A stretch of DNA of 64,000 bases from CAXBCP01 sp963974055 (GTDB lineage Bacteria; Pseudomonadota; Alphaproteobacteria; MPNO01; UBA830), in assembly GCA_963974055.1 (NCBI GenBank), contig CAXBCP010000023.1, forward strand, positions 1 to 64,000, given 5' to 3'. Below the pieces are notes generated by a model. The model was not told the DNA's origin and made no database searches. It was given only the letters and a program-made list of their open reading frames with translations. Position 1 is the stretch's first letter, and each line of letters begins with the position of its first letter. Positions 38,730 through 47,704 of this stretch are shown here, in pieces. The position numbers and the translations under genes are program-made.

Positions 38730-40193
38730 ATGGAAATCCGCGAAGCGCTGACGTTTGACGACATACTCCTCGTACCCGCGGAATCTGCCGTTCTCCCCCA
38801 TGAAGCCTCTACGAAAACGCGCCTGACGCGCTCGATCAGCCTTGGTATTCCGCTGGTTTCCGCGGCAATGGACACGGTGACGGAATCGGCTATGGCGATT
38901 GCCATGGCCCAGGCGGGCGGCATCGGCGTGCTTCACAAGAACCTTGAAATTGCCGCCCAGGCGGACGAGGTCCGGGCCGTCAAGAAATTCGAGTCCGGCA
39001 TGGTGGTCAACCCGGTCACCATCGCGCCCGAACGCACCCTTGCCGACGCGCTGGCCCTGATGGAAGGCCACAGGATTTCCGGCATTCCGGTCGTCGAGGC
39101 CAATAGCGGCAAGCTTGTCGGCGTCCTCACCAACCGGGACGTCCGCTTCGCAGACCGGCCCGACCAGCCCGTCAGCGAACTGATGACCCATGAAAACCTG
39201 GTGACGGTGAACGAAGGCGTCGATATGGCCGAGGCCCGGCGCCTGCTGCACAAATTCCGGATCGAAAAGCTTCTGGTTGTCGATGACAGCTATCGCTGCA
39301 TCGGCCTGATCACGGTCAAGGACATGGAAAAGGCGAAGCTTCATCCGGATGCCACCAAGGACGACAAGGGCCGTCTGCGCGTCGCTGCGGCGACCGGAGT
39401 CGGCGATGACGGGTTTGCGCGGGCCGAGGCGCTGATTGACGCCGAGGCGGATGTCGTGGTGGTCGATACCGCGCACGGTCATTCCCGCGGCGTGCTCGAA
39501 GCGGTCGCCCGGATCAAACGCATTTCCAACAGCACGCAGGTCATCGCCGGCAATATCGCGACCCCCGACGGCGCCAGGGCACTGATCGATGCAGGTGCGG
39601 ATTCGGTCAAGATCGGGATCGGGCCGGGCTCGATCTGCACCACGCGCGCGGTCACCGGCGTCGGCGTGCCGCAGTTCAGCGCGGTGCATGAATCCTCGGA
39701 AATCTGTCATAAAAACGACGTGCCCTGTATTGCCGATGGCGGTGTCCGCCTGTCGGGCGATGTCGCGAAAGCGATCGCGGCGGGGGCGGACTGCGTGATG
39801 GTGGGCTCGTTGCTCGCCGGCACCGAGGAAAGCCCCGGCGAGGTGTTCCTGTATCAGGGGCGGTCCTACAAGTCCTATCGCGGGATGGGATCGCTGGGCG
39901 CGATGGCACAGGGATCGGCGGACCGTTATTTTCAGCAGGAAGTGAACGATACGCTCAAGCTCGTGCCCGAGGGGATCGAGGGCAGGGTGCCGTACAAGGG
40001 CCCGGCGGGCGCGGTCCTGCACCAGCTCATCGGCGGCCTGCGCGCCTCGATGGGATATACCGGCAACGGCACCGTCGCCGACATGCAGGCCAACTGCTCC
40101 TTCCGGCGGGCGACGTCGGCGGGCTTCCGCGAAGGTCACGTCCACGACGTGTCGATCATGCGCGAGGCGCCCAATTACCGGCCCCCGGAATAG
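38730..40193 (+). CDS. guaB: Inosine-5'-monophosphate dehydrogenase
   Basis: A 487-residue enzyme converting IMP to XMP with NAD+, the committed step to GMP. It starts EALTFDDILLVPAESAVLP, has two CBS domains inserted (about 95-215), then the catalytic loop GIGPGSICTTRAVTGVG (nucleophile Cys) and the flap YRGMGSLGAMAQGS. Length fits exactly. It lies near guaA with only a small GNAT gene between, so the guanine branch is clustered. Confidence 0.98.
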   Translation: MEIREALTFDDILLVPAESAVLPHEASTKTRLTRSISLGIPLVSAAMDTVTESAMAIAMAQAGGIGVLHKNLEIAAQADEVRAVKKFESGMVVNPVTIAPERTLADALALMEGHRISGIPVVEANSGKLVGVLTNRDVRFADRPDQPVSELMTHENLVTVNEGVDMAEARRLLHKFRIEKLLVVDDSYRCIGLITVKDMEKAKLHPDATKDDKGRLRVAAATGVGDDGFARAEALIDAEADVVVVDTAHGHSRGVLEAVARIKRISNSTQVIAGNIATPDGARALIDAGADSVKIGIGPGSICTTRAVTGVGVPQFSAVHESSEICHKNDVPCIADGGVRLSGDVAKAIAAGADCVMVGSLLAGTEESPGEVFLYQGRSYKSYRGMGSLGAMAQGSADRYFQQEVNDTLKLVPEGIEGRVPYKGPAGAVLHQLIGGLRASMGYTGNGTVADMQANCSFRRATSAGFREGHVHDVSIMREAPNYRPPE

Positions 40194-40197
40194 TGCG

Positions 40198-40755
40198 GTG
40201 ACGGGGGCGGCGACCGATATCGGCGTAAGGGAGGCGGATGCCGACGATGCCGCGGTGATCGCCCGCATTCATTCGGAAAGCTGGCGGTCGACCTATGCCG
40301 GCATTCTGCCCGACGACGTTCTGCTCGATCTCGAATCCCGGGACCACAAAGAGCGCTGGTGGCGCCATGTGCTCGGACCGGTGCGCAGCGATCATTTCGT
40401 GTATGTTGCGGAATCGGCCGATGGCGGCGTGATCGGATTCGCCAGCGCCGGCCCGTCGCGCAATACCGGTCTGCCCTACCGGGCCGAGGTTTATACAATT
40501 TACCTGCAGGACGATTTTCACGGTTTCGGTATCGGGCGCCAGCTTTTCGCCAGCACCGTCGCCCGGGCGCAGGAAGCGCGCGGCCCGTCCGTGATCGTCT
40601 GGTGCCTGAGGGAAAATCCGTCCCGGTTCTTTTACGAGCGCATGGGCGGGGTAATGGTGGCACGCCGGACCGGCACGGTCGGATCGGCGGCCGTAGAGGA
40701 AATCGGATACGCCTGGGAAGACGCTTCCGATCTGGCTGTCTGGGGGAGTGCCTGA
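40198..40755 (+). CDS. GNAT-family N-acetyltransferase
   Basis: A 185-residue acyl-CoA transferase fold: IGVREADADDAAVIARIHSE at the start (typical motif C/D region), RAEVYTIYLQDDFHGFGIGR with the CoA-binding Q/RxxGxG-like HGFGIGR, and a C-terminal FYERMGG. Starts at GTG 4 bases after guaB; a potential guaA ribosome site is in its last codons. The substrate is unknown. Its position between guaB and guaA may only reflect transcriptional convenience. Confidence 0.88.
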   Translation: MTGAATDIGVREADADDAAVIARIHSESWRSTYAGILPDDVLLDLESRDHKERWWRHVLGPVRSDHFVYVAESADGGVIGFASAGPSRNTGLPYRAEVYTIYLQDDFHGFGIGRQLFASTVARAQEARGPSVIVWCLRENPSRFFYERMGGVMVARRTGTVGSAAVEEIGYAWEDASDLAVWGSA

Positions 40756-40759
40756 GTCC

Positions 40760-42316
40760 GTGAATATTTCCGACCGCGTATTGATTATCGATTTCGGGTC
40801 CCAGGTGACCCAGCTTATCGCCCGCCGCGTGCGCGAAAGCGGCGTGTATTGCGAAATCCATCCGTTCAACAAGGTAACGGCGGCGACGCTGGCCGAGTTC
40901 GCGCCGAAGGCGATCGTCCTGTCCGGCGGTCCGGCCTCGGTACTCGATATCGATACCCCGCGGGCGCCCGACGAGGTCTTCGATCTCGGCGTGCCGGTGC
41001 TCGGCATCTGTTACGGCCAGCAGACCATGGTCGAACAGCTCGGCGGCGAGGTGCAGACGTCGGATCACCGGGAATTCGGCCGCGCCATGGTCACGGTCGC
41101 CGAGGACTGCGCGATGTTCGAGGGCGTCTGGCATGTCGGCGCCGAGGAGCAGGTCTGGATGAGCCACGGCGACCGCGTGGTGCGGCTGCCGGACGGGTTC
41201 CGCGTTGTCGGCACCAGCGTCGGCGCGCCCTATGCCGCGATCGCCAATGACGAGCGCCGGTTCTACGCGGTCCAGTTCCATCCCGAAGTCGTCCACACGC
41301 CCCACGGCGCGGAGCTGCTGAAGAATTTCACCCATGGCGTTGCCGGCTGTCGGGGCGACTGGACCATGGCGGCGTTTCGCGACCAGGAAATAGCCAAGGT
41401 GCGCGCCCAGGTCGGCACCGGGCGCGTGATCTGCGGCCTGTCGGGCGGCGTGGATTCGTCGGTGGTCGCGGTGCTGCTGCACGAAGCGATCGGCGACCAG
41501 CTGACCTGCGTATTCGTCGATACCGGCATGATGCGCCAGGACGAGGCGGAGGAGGTCGTGACCCTGTTCCGCGATCACTACAACATTTCGCTGGTGCATC
41601 GCGATGCGGCGGACCTGTTCGTCGGCAAGCTCGCCGGCGTCACCGACCCGGAACAGAAGCGCAAGATTATCGGCAGCACGTTCATCGACGTGTTCGACGA
41701 GGAAGCGAAGAAGGTCGGCGGCGCCGATTTCCTCGCCCAGGGCACGCTGTATCCCGATGTAATCGAATCCGTCTCGTTCCATGGCGGGCCCAGCGTGACG
41801 ATCAAGTCCCACCACAATGTCGGCGGCCTGCCGGAGCGCATGAACATGGCGCTGGTCGAGCCGCTGCGCGAACTGTTCAAGGACGAAGTCCGCGCGCTCG
41901 GCCGCGAACTGGGGCTGCCGGAAAGCTTCGTCGGCCGCCATCCGTTTCCCGGGCCGGGCCTCGCGATCCGCATTCCCGGCGACATCACGCGCGAAAAGCT
42001 CGACGTGCTGCGCAAGGCCGATGCGATCTACCTCGAGGAAATCCGCAATGCCGGGCTGTACGACGAGATCTGGCAGGCCTTCGCCGTGCTGCTGCCGGTC
42101 CAGACCGTCGGCGTGATGGGCGATGCCCGTACCTACGACAATGTCTGCGCCCTGCGCGCGGTAACGTCGACCGACGGCATGACCGCCGATTTCTATCCCT
42201 ATGACATGGGGTTTCTCGGCCGCACGGCGAACCGCATCATCAACGAGGTCCGCGGCATCAACCGGGTGGTCTACGACATCACGTCGAAACCGCCCGGCAC
42301 CATCGAGTGGGAATAG
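40760..42316 (+). CDS. guaA: GMP synthase (glutamine-hydrolysing)
   Basis: A 518-residue two-domain enzyme that converts XMP to GMP. The N-terminal class I glutamine amidotransferase has LIIDFGSQVTQLIARRVRE, the nucleophile Cys in GVPVLGICYGQQTM (about 83), and HPEVVHTP. The ATP pyrophosphatase domain has SGGVDSSVVAVLL (about 228), and the dimer domain ends KPPGTIEWE. The GTG at 40760 is chosen because GGGGGAG lies 11 bases upstream; a GTG at 40748 is also in frame but abuts that site. It slightly follows or overlaps the GNAT stop. Confidence 0.97.
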   Translation: MNISDRVLIIDFGSQVTQLIARRVRESGVYCEIHPFNKVTAATLAEFAPKAIVLSGGPASVLDIDTPRAPDEVFDLGVPVLGICYGQQTMVEQLGGEVQTSDHREFGRAMVTVAEDCAMFEGVWHVGAEEQVWMSHGDRVVRLPDGFRVVGTSVGAPYAAIANDERRFYAVQFHPEVVHTPHGAELLKNFTHGVAGCRGDWTMAAFRDQEIAKVRAQVGTGRVICGLSGGVDSSVVAVLLHEAIGDQLTCVFVDTGMMRQDEAEEVVTLFRDHYNISLVHRDAADLFVGKLAGVTDPEQKRKIIGSTFIDVFDEEAKKVGGADFLAQGTLYPDVIESVSFHGGPSVTIKSHHNVGGLPERMNMALVEPLRELFKDEVRALGRELGLPESFVGRHPFPGPGLAIRIPGDITREKLDVLRKADAIYLEEIRNAGLYDEIWQAFAVLLPVQTVGVMGDARTYDNVCALRAVTSTDGMTADFYPYDMGFLGRTANRIINEVRGINRVVYDITSKPPGTIEWE

Positions 42317-42360
42317 GGTTTCGGATCGAATTCACCGGCTTTTGAGATCGGGGGCATCCG

Positions 42361-42378
42361 CCGGCGGAAATCCGCCGG
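42361..42378. terminator. Stem-loop between convergent genes
   Basis: CCGGCGG pairs with CCGCCGG over an AAAT loop. It lies between guaA and the convergent SDR gene. There is no T run, so it may act as a weak or bidirectional terminator or simply an mRNA end structure. Confidence 0.45.
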
Positions 42379-42394
42379 TGCCGGGTCGGGGTGC

Positions 42395-42967
42395 CTATTC
42401 CGCGGCGGCGAGGATCCGGCTTTTCTGCGCCTGAATTTCGCAGTAATTCGCGGCATGCTGCAGCGTCATGTCGGCGATCTCGATGTGTTCCGGCAGATCG
42501 ATCAGTGTTTTTACGGCCTCGGCGACTTCGGTATACGACAGGGACGGCAGCGCATGTTCCAGCAGGCCCAGGTTGATCGTGGTGATCCGGCAGCGCTTGT
42601 CCGAATTGTAGGTCAGGTTGGCGGCAAGCTGGTTCAGCGCCGCTTTCTGGGCCGCGTACATGTAGCCTTTCGAAATGTTCGGCTGCGCCGCTCTCGACGA
42701 CATATTGATGATGTATTTGCCCGCGTCGGCTTTCCAGGCGTCGAAAAACCGGAACAGCAGCTCGACCTGCGAAAAACCCTGATGTGCCTGGTTGATGAAA
42801 ATGTCGAAGTCCCGGGGACGGATATCGTCCTCGAGCCTGACATTCGTCACGCTAAAGGCGCGCGCGCGGCCGGACGGCCCGTGGTTCGCGGATTCGTCCG
42901 TCAGCAGATCCGTGATCGCCCCGGCCAGACCGGTGCTACCGGTTATTGCCACTCTCGTAGTGTTCAT
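42395..42967 (-). CDS. Short SDR-type oxidoreductase
   Basis: A 190-residue, shortened Rossmann protein. Start MNTTRVAITGSTGLAGAITD gives the cofactor-binding glycines, INMSSRAAQ gives the catalytic Ser strand, and YMYAAQKAALNQL supplies the YxxxK pair. The substrate-binding C-terminal region of classical SDRs (usually 250 residues) is reduced. It overlaps the end of the radical SAM gene by 32 bases, and AGGA precedes its ATG, so it is likely co-translated with it. Function unknown. Confidence 0.85.
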   Translation of the reverse strand: MNTTRVAITGSTGLAGAITDLLTDESANHGPSGRARAFSVTNVRLEDDIRPRDFDIFINQAHQGFSQVELLFRFFDAWKADAGKYIINMSSRAAQPNISKGYMYAAQKAALNQLAANLTYNSDKRCRITTINLGLLEHALPSLSYTEVAEAVKTLIDLPEHIEIADMTLQHAANYCEIQAQKSRILAAAE

Positions 42968-43847
42968 TGAGCATCCTGAAAGATTCGCCACCGAACAATA
43001 CCCCTTTGACATTGCATTGATTGCAGGGGGCCTGGCTCCGGTCCCCCTTGGCCAGGCGCCGGCGGATTTTGGCCATCGCCTTGGAGAACCACACATCCTC
43101 GAGGCTGTCCTGTATCAGATTGCCGACCACCTGTTCCCGGCCCCAGTCGTTCGAGCAGAAAAGAACGTCGCCGTTCCAGTCGACGAACATCTTGTAGAAC
43201 GGGTAATGGCAGGGCTTGCCGCGCAACTGTTCGACCTCGCTTTCGTCCTGGCCGGTCCAGGTGATCCGGCCCGACCGGTTGTTCAGGATCAGGCCATGGT
43301 CGCTGTCGTTCCAGTGCATGCGGTATTTGACGCTTTCCGCGCGTTCCGGCCCGACCATCCGCTCGAATCCGGCCATCTGGTCCGCGCCGTCGTACAAATT
43401 GATATAGAGGAGATCGAGGCCGTTTTCGAAAACCCGGGACACCAGTTCCGGGGTCAGTTTGTCGCCGTTGGTGTTGCACTCGATCGTTGCGTGCGGCAGC
43501 TTTTCGCGGAATATCCCGACGATTTCGGGAAACAGCGGGTTCAGGAAATTTTCCCCGAACCCGGAGAACGATACCTTTCCGGCATATTGCGCGGCGCTTA
43601 GCCGTTCGGCGATCAGTTCGGCGCCGGTGAGGGACATGTTGAGGTTTCTGTTCGGAAAGACCGTTTCGTCGAAGCGCGGGCAGAACACGCATTTCCGGTT
43701 GCACAGTTCCGTCGTGTTGACCTCCACCGTCAGCAGGGACTTCACCAGGCCTGCGCCATGGGTGTTTCTTTTGAAATGGGACGCTTCCTGGTTTTTCCGG
43801 TGTTCCAGAAAGGTTTCCTTGTCGAATGTGTTTGGTGTCGCGTCCAT
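42936..43847 (-). CDS. Radical SAM protein with SPASM-like C-terminus
   Basis: A 303-residue enzyme using a 4Fe-4S cluster and S-adenosylmethionine. The cluster motif is CNRKCVFC (about residue 48), followed by the GFGENFLN loop (SAM-binding GGE analogue) and a C-terminal auxiliary-cluster region with VLFCSNDWG and CNQCNVKG, as in SPASM/twitch proteins that modify peptides or sugars. Start at 43847 is chosen because the protein begins MDATPNTFDKETF; the frame extends 20 codons upstream. It is transcribed with the SDR gene. Substrate unknown. Confidence 0.9.
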   Translation of the reverse strand: MDATPNTFDKETFLEHRKNQEASHFKRNTHGAGLVKSLLTVEVNTTELCNRKCVFCPRFDETVFPNRNLNMSLTGAELIAERLSAAQYAGKVSFSGFGENFLNPLFPEIVGIFREKLPHATIECNTNGDKLTPELVSRVFENGLDLLYINLYDGADQMAGFERMVGPERAESVKYRMHWNDSDHGLILNNRSGRITWTGQDESEVEQLRGKPCHYPFYKMFVDWNGDVLFCSNDWGREQVVGNLIQDSLEDVWFSKAMAKIRRRLAKGDRSQAPCNQCNVKGVLFGGESFRMLNEHYESGNNR

Positions 43848-44115
43848 TTCGTTCCCGCTTGCAAACCGAATAAGGGGCGCGCACGGCGCCGGTTTCGTTA
43901 AAAGCACGCATGCTGCGACCCGTGCTCTGAAAGAAACGCCCCTATTTGTGCCTCTTAACCAACAAATTAAGGTTAATTTTTGGCGCCCATGTCCCTGTTT
44001 TTTGCCGGAACGCGGTTTCGGCGCGCGGCGGCAGGGTACTTGATCGGATCGGCGCCGGATGTAGGGTGGGCCGCGCCCGCGGTCAGCGGCGTATTTCAGG
44101 TATGAGAGTTGTGAG

Positions 44116-45129
44116 ATGGAACTGAAGATCAGAAATCCCTACCGGGTCGTCGGCGATCTCAGCTGCTTTCTGCGCCTGTATTGCCGGCAACCCAATGCCT
44201 ATTACGCCTCCCCGAAACGGAATGTGCTGAATTCGGCTGTGTCCCTGGCGGCGCGGGTGTGGGGCTTCAGAAAGCTGACCCGCGCGGCACACCGGTTTTT
44301 TCCCGTCGAATGCGGCGACGGGCGGGTATTCACCGCCCGGGATACGAATTCCCAGTACCATTCGATCTATTTCGATGCCTATCGCGACGCCTACGAGCCC
44401 GATGTGACGTCGGCGCTCGAATGTTTCCTGAATGCCGGCGACGTGTTCGTGGATGTCGGCTCCAACTGGGGCCATCACACGTTTTACGCGGTTCTCGAAA
44501 AGGGCGCGTCCGCGGTGGCGTTCGAACCGAACCCGATCGTCGGCGACGACCTTGCACGGGTGGCCGGCGAACTGGGCGTATCGGACCGGGTGACCCTGCA
44601 CCGGGCCGGGGTATCCGACGGCGAGGGGACCCTTCGTCTCAGCCAGAACTATTTCGAATCCGGCGTGGCCTCTATTGACGACAGCTTCGCCGCCGAGCGC
44701 AAATCCGAAAAACTGATATCGGTCTGCCACCGGGTTCTCGGTCTCAAACCCATCGTCAACGAGGTGCCGGTCGTGACGCTCGATTCCCTCGCCCTCGACA
44801 GGATCGACCTGATGAAGGTCGATGCCGAAGGCGTTGAGCTGGCGGTCTTCCGGGGCGGGCGGGACACGATCGCGAGGCTGCGGCCCAGGATATGCTTCGA
44901 GTTTCACAGCGCCGACCTCAGCACATACGACCCGTTCGAACGGTTCTTCGCCGATCTCGATTACACGCTCTATGAAATCGCGGCGGAAAAGAAGCCGTCC
45001 TCTCCCGGCGTCTTCGATGTCGCGTTGAGCCCCATCGCCGGGCCGTCGCTCGTTGCGCACAGGCAATACAACATCATCGCCATGCCCAACGAGGCCGATC
45101 CGCCGGACGGGGCCCCGACGCCTGATTAA
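44116..45129 (+). CDS. FkbM-family methyltransferase
   Basis: A 337-residue SAM-dependent methyltransferase. Motif I is FVDVGSNWGHHTFYAV (about residue 113), the acidic ribose-binding residue follows in AVAFEPNP, and the family signature is IDLMKVDAEGVELAVFRGG (about 233). FkbM enzymes O-methylate sugars or polyketides. The gene faces away from the radical SAM/SDR pair with a 270-base gap; the three may build or decorate a surface glycan or small molecule, but this is inference. Confidence 0.92.
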   Translation: MELKIRNPYRVVGDLSCFLRLYCRQPNAYYASPKRNVLNSAVSLAARVWGFRKLTRAAHRFFPVECGDGRVFTARDTNSQYHSIYFDAYRDAYEPDVTSALECFLNAGDVFVDVGSNWGHHTFYAVLEKGASAVAFEPNPIVGDDLARVAGELGVSDRVTLHRAGVSDGEGTLRLSQNYFESGVASIDDSFAAERKSEKLISVCHRVLGLKPIVNEVPVVTLDSLALDRIDLMKVDAEGVELAVFRGGRDTIARLRPRICFEFHSADLSTYDPFERFFADLDYTLYEIAAEKKPSSPGVFDVALSPIAGPSLVAHRQYNIIAMPNEADPPDGAPTPD

Positions 45130-45135
45130 GGACGC

Positions 45136-45759
45136 TTATTTAAGCGCGTCGCGCATAAACATGTCCTTGAAGATCCGGTCGAGTTTTTCACGATAGGCCG
45201 GCCCGACCATCTTGCCCGTCTCCGACGGGATAAGCCCGGAGCCGAGCCCGTCGGTGCCGCGAAATTCGGTTTCGGCGAGCTGCTTTCCGTCCGCCCCGAA
45301 TATCTGCGCGCGGAGTTCGTAGAGCAGGCGCGTCGCTACGTAGGTATCGGATTTCCATTCCTGGAGCGTGATCAGCAGGGCGCGCGCGGCCCCGGTGCCG
45401 GTTATCGTGCGGCGGGCCTCCGCCGGTCCCTGGGCCGGTGCGATCGTAACGGCCTCGGCCTTGATATTGCGGGCTTTGAGCCCGTTGACGACCGCGGTCG
45501 TCATGTCGGCGGCCAGCGGCTTGCCGGATGCCGTGACGACATCGAACGGGTTGCCCCAACCGCCCCGCGAGAGCCCGACAAAGTCCGGCGTCTTGTTGTT
45601 GTCGACGATGTAGCTCCGCCGGTCATGGACGGCGACCGCAACGGTCTTGTCCGTCTGAACGTCCCAGTTCGGGTCGGCATAGGTATAGTCGTGCTTGACG
45701 CCGATCGCGCAGCCGCCTGTGATTATTGCCAGAGCAATCGTGATAAGGATCGAGCGCAT
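45136..45759 (-). CDS. Lipoprotein, 207 aa
   Basis: Signal peptide of type II: basic start MRSILITIALAII then the lipobox TGGC with Cys at about 17, so it is lipid-anchored. The mature part has a YADPNWDVQTDK region and an SGxA-rich beta fold, with KTVAVAVHDRRSYI. I cannot name the family with confidence; proteins like this are common and poorly known. It converges with the FkbM gene (6 bases apart). Confidence 0.85.
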   Translation of the reverse strand: MRSILITIALAIITGGCAIGVKHDYTYADPNWDVQTDKTVAVAVHDRRSYIVDNNKTPDFVGLSRGGWGNPFDVVTASGKPLAADMTTAVVNGLKARNIKAEAVTIAPAQGPAEARRTITGTGAARALLITLQEWKSDTYVATRLLYELRAQIFGADGKQLAETEFRGTDGLGSGLIPSETGKMVGPAYREKLDRIFKDMFMRDALK

Positions 45760-46283
45760 TGTTTCTCCAGTTTTTGATCTGTGTGTTGAACCCGGTCGCT
45801 ACGTGCATCCATGGAGGGCAGGGCGACGGGCATCGTAGCGGACCGCCTCACGGGGTTGAATACTATATTTTTCGCAACGGCCTGCGCGTTGCAGGGGTGT
45901 CTGTCGCGTGGCGGTTATGGCGCGGTCAGACAGGGGGCGGCCACCGCGAACCGGTTTGTCGTGACCCGGACCGGGCCCGAGCGTCCGTGATCCCGAAAAT
46001 TAACCCTGTTATGCAGTCATGCGACCGGGGGAAGGAATGTAATACCTTTGAAAACAATGCATTAGCCGCAATTTTGTCCTTTGGGCTGATGCAAAAATGT
46101 TAATGGAATCAATGCGCTTTAAAATACATGTCATAAAACGGTTGAAATCCCGAATCGGGTTTGTTACACTTTTGTGGTCCGGCGCTTCCTGTGTAAAGGA
46201 AACGTCATATTTCGCTTGAAAAATTAGTTGCACTGCACTATCTCACCGTGCACTGCAATATTTTGTTGAATCGGGTAAGAATC
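45760..46283. other. Long intergenic region with regulatory signals
   Basis: About 520 bases, AT-rich in the second half, upstream of the GcrA-like gene. It holds an 11-base inverted repeat (46228-46258, separate entry) and probably the promoter of that gene. No coding frame with a credible start is seen. Confidence 0.6.
46228..46258. promoter_or_regulatory. Inverted repeat before the GcrA-like gene
   Basis: TTGCACTGCAC (46228-46238) and GTGCACTGCAA (46248-46258) are inverted copies with one mismatch and a 9-base centre, 26 bases before the start of the small gene. It also reads as a direct repeat of GCACTGCA. A repressor or activator site, or an mRNA leader hairpin, would fit. Confidence 0.5.
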
Positions 46284-46493
46284 ATGAGCCAAGCTAAGCA
46301 GAAAGTCCTCAATATCACGCGTCTGTTCAATCATGGACCGTCGCCGTTCCGTACCTGCCAGTGGCCGCACGGCGAGCCGGCAACGAAGGAATTTCATTTC
46401 TGCGGCGACAAGACGCTCGAAGGATATTCCTATTGCCCGAAGCACGTTGAAATGGCCTATCGTGAGCCGGAGCCGCGCCGCAAGGTCGCCTAG
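46284..46493 (+). CDS. Stand-alone GcrA C-terminal domain protein, 69 aa
   Basis: The C-terminal half matches the conserved end of GcrA, an alphaproteobacterial cell-cycle regulator that binds sigma-70 and DNA methylated by CcrM: FRTCQWPHGEPATKEFHFCG and YCPKHVEMAYREP. The N-terminal DNA-binding helix-turn-helix of GcrA is absent; only about 30 residues precede the domain. The start is placed at MSQAKQK (46284) with GGGTAAG upstream. The four Cys/His residues may bind a metal. It ends at a strong terminator, so it is a single-gene unit. It could modulate RNA polymerase without binding DNA itself. Confidence 0.85.
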   Translation: MSQAKQKVLNITRLFNHGPSPFRTCQWPHGEPATKEFHFCGDKTLEGYSYCPKHVEMAYREPEPRRKVA

Positions 46494-46555
46494 TTCACTG
46501 TAAATCGCCTGCTGTCCTTCATGGATAGCCGGTGACCGAACGGTCGAAAATTGAT

Positions 46556-46590
46556 AAGCTGCCTCCCGACCGGAGGCAGCTTTCTTTCGT
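46556..46590 (+). terminator. Rho-independent terminator
   Basis: AAGCTGCCTCC pairs with GGAGGCAGCTT over a CGACC loop, followed by TCTTTC. It ends the GcrA-like transcript just before the DUF3891 gene. Confidence 0.85.
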
Positions 46591-46599
46591 GAGGACCCC

Positions 46600-47409
46600 A
46601 TGATCGTTCAGACCGCGCCCGAGGGCGCTCGCCGTTTCGTTATCCGCATGTCGGAACACACGGCATTGTCGGACAGCCTCGCCGGGGCATTCGGCAATGA
46701 CCGTTTTGCACCGGTCGAAGATCCCGCATCCCGTTACATCATTGCAAATCACGATGCCGGGTGGGCGGATCTGGACGACGAATTCCGGATCGATCCCGCG
46801 ACCGGCTTTCCCTATAACCTGGCCGAAACGCCGTTCGACCTGATCATGGGAACCAGCAAGGCCTCGCCGGATTTCAATGAAGCCCACGACCCGTTTGCGG
46901 GCCTGTTGTCGAGCATGCATTCCTGGGGCCTGTACAATGGCCGCTACGGACTGTCCGACGTCGTATTGCTCGACAAGGTGGCCGAACAGAATGTCCCCGC
47001 CGCGGAGGCCATGCTGGCCGGCGAGGAGGCGCGGCAGGCGCGGCTGAAAGAAACATTGCGCGACCGTCCGGACACCCGCGACAAGGTCGAAGACCGGCGC
47101 CTGATGCAGGCCTACAAGCAGCTTCAGTTCTTCGATACGCTGGCCCTTTATTTCAACCGGATACACGAAGGCGCGCGCGCCGAAGCCGTGTTCCCCAACG
47201 TGCCGATGTCGGAAACGGCCGATGCCGAGATCACCGTCACGCCGCTCGGCGACGGCATCTACAGGGTCGCGCCCTGGCCGTTTGCCGGCGACCGGCTGAC
47301 GGTCGAATTCGACGGCCGCTACATGGCGCCCGAGCCGGGGCGGGAACGATCATCCGTCGCCCCGGACCTGCCGGTTGAAGCGCAGTCCGTGACGCTGGTC
47401 GCAGGCTGA
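46600..47409 (+). CDS. DUF3891-family protein
   Basis: A 269-residue protein resembling DUF3891: an N-terminal QxxHxxLS-like segment (RMSEHTALSDSLAGAFG), IANHDAGWADLDD, and the SMHSWGLYNGRYG stretch with conserved His/Tyr. The pattern of His and Asp suggests a metal site similar to HD phosphohydrolases, but the reaction is unknown. Its ATG follows a GAGGACCCC site just after the preceding terminator. Confidence 0.8.
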   Translation: MIVQTAPEGARRFVIRMSEHTALSDSLAGAFGNDRFAPVEDPASRYIIANHDAGWADLDDEFRIDPATGFPYNLAETPFDLIMGTSKASPDFNEAHDPFAGLLSSMHSWGLYNGRYGLSDVVLLDKVAEQNVPAAEAMLAGEEARQARLKETLRDRPDTRDKVEDRRLMQAYKQLQFFDTLALYFNRIHEGARAEAVFPNVPMSETADAEITVTPLGDGIYRVAPWPFAGDRLTVEFDGRYMAPEPGRERSSVAPDLPVEAQSVTLVAG

Positions 47410-47494
47410 CCCGCCGGGCGTTTTCCGCGCGACGATCCGGCTTTTGCCCGCCTGTCCTCCCTGCGGTATTGTCTCTCCGAATGGAGGCCTCTGC

Positions 47495-47704
47495 GTGTTT
47501 GCAAAAATAATCGGTGTCGTCACGGCGATCACCATCTTCCTGCTGTATTTCAGGTGGCGCGGCACCGATCCGGTCCTGGAAACGATGCTCGGAATCCTGC
47601 TGGCGCTCGCCGGCGGGACCTGGGCCTGGTGGCTGACCGGGCGGCGCCAGCAGCGCATGGAGCGCGACAGCCGGGATCCCCACGACCGGACACCGCCCCG
47701 ATGA
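47495..47704 (+). CDS. Small membrane protein, 69 aa
   Basis: A short protein with two hydrophobic segments, IIGVVTAITIFLLYF and ETMLGILLALAGGTWAWWL, then a basic tail. The GTG at 47495 is chosen because GGAGG lies 7 bases upstream; the frame also runs further up. Its stop overlaps the fni start by 4 bases, so it is probably co-translated. Function unknown. Confidence 0.6.
   Translation: MFAKIIGVVTAITIFLLYFRWRGTDPVLETMLGILLALAGGTWAWWLTGRRQQRMERDSRDPHDRTPPR

Noticed and set aside
38628..40268. 546-codon minus-strand frame over guaB
   Set aside because: Antisense of a certain gene; the residues have no recognisable pattern.
40175..41941. 588-codon minus-strand frame over the GNAT and guaA genes
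   Set aside because: Antisense shadow of high-GC coding DNA; guaA is certain.
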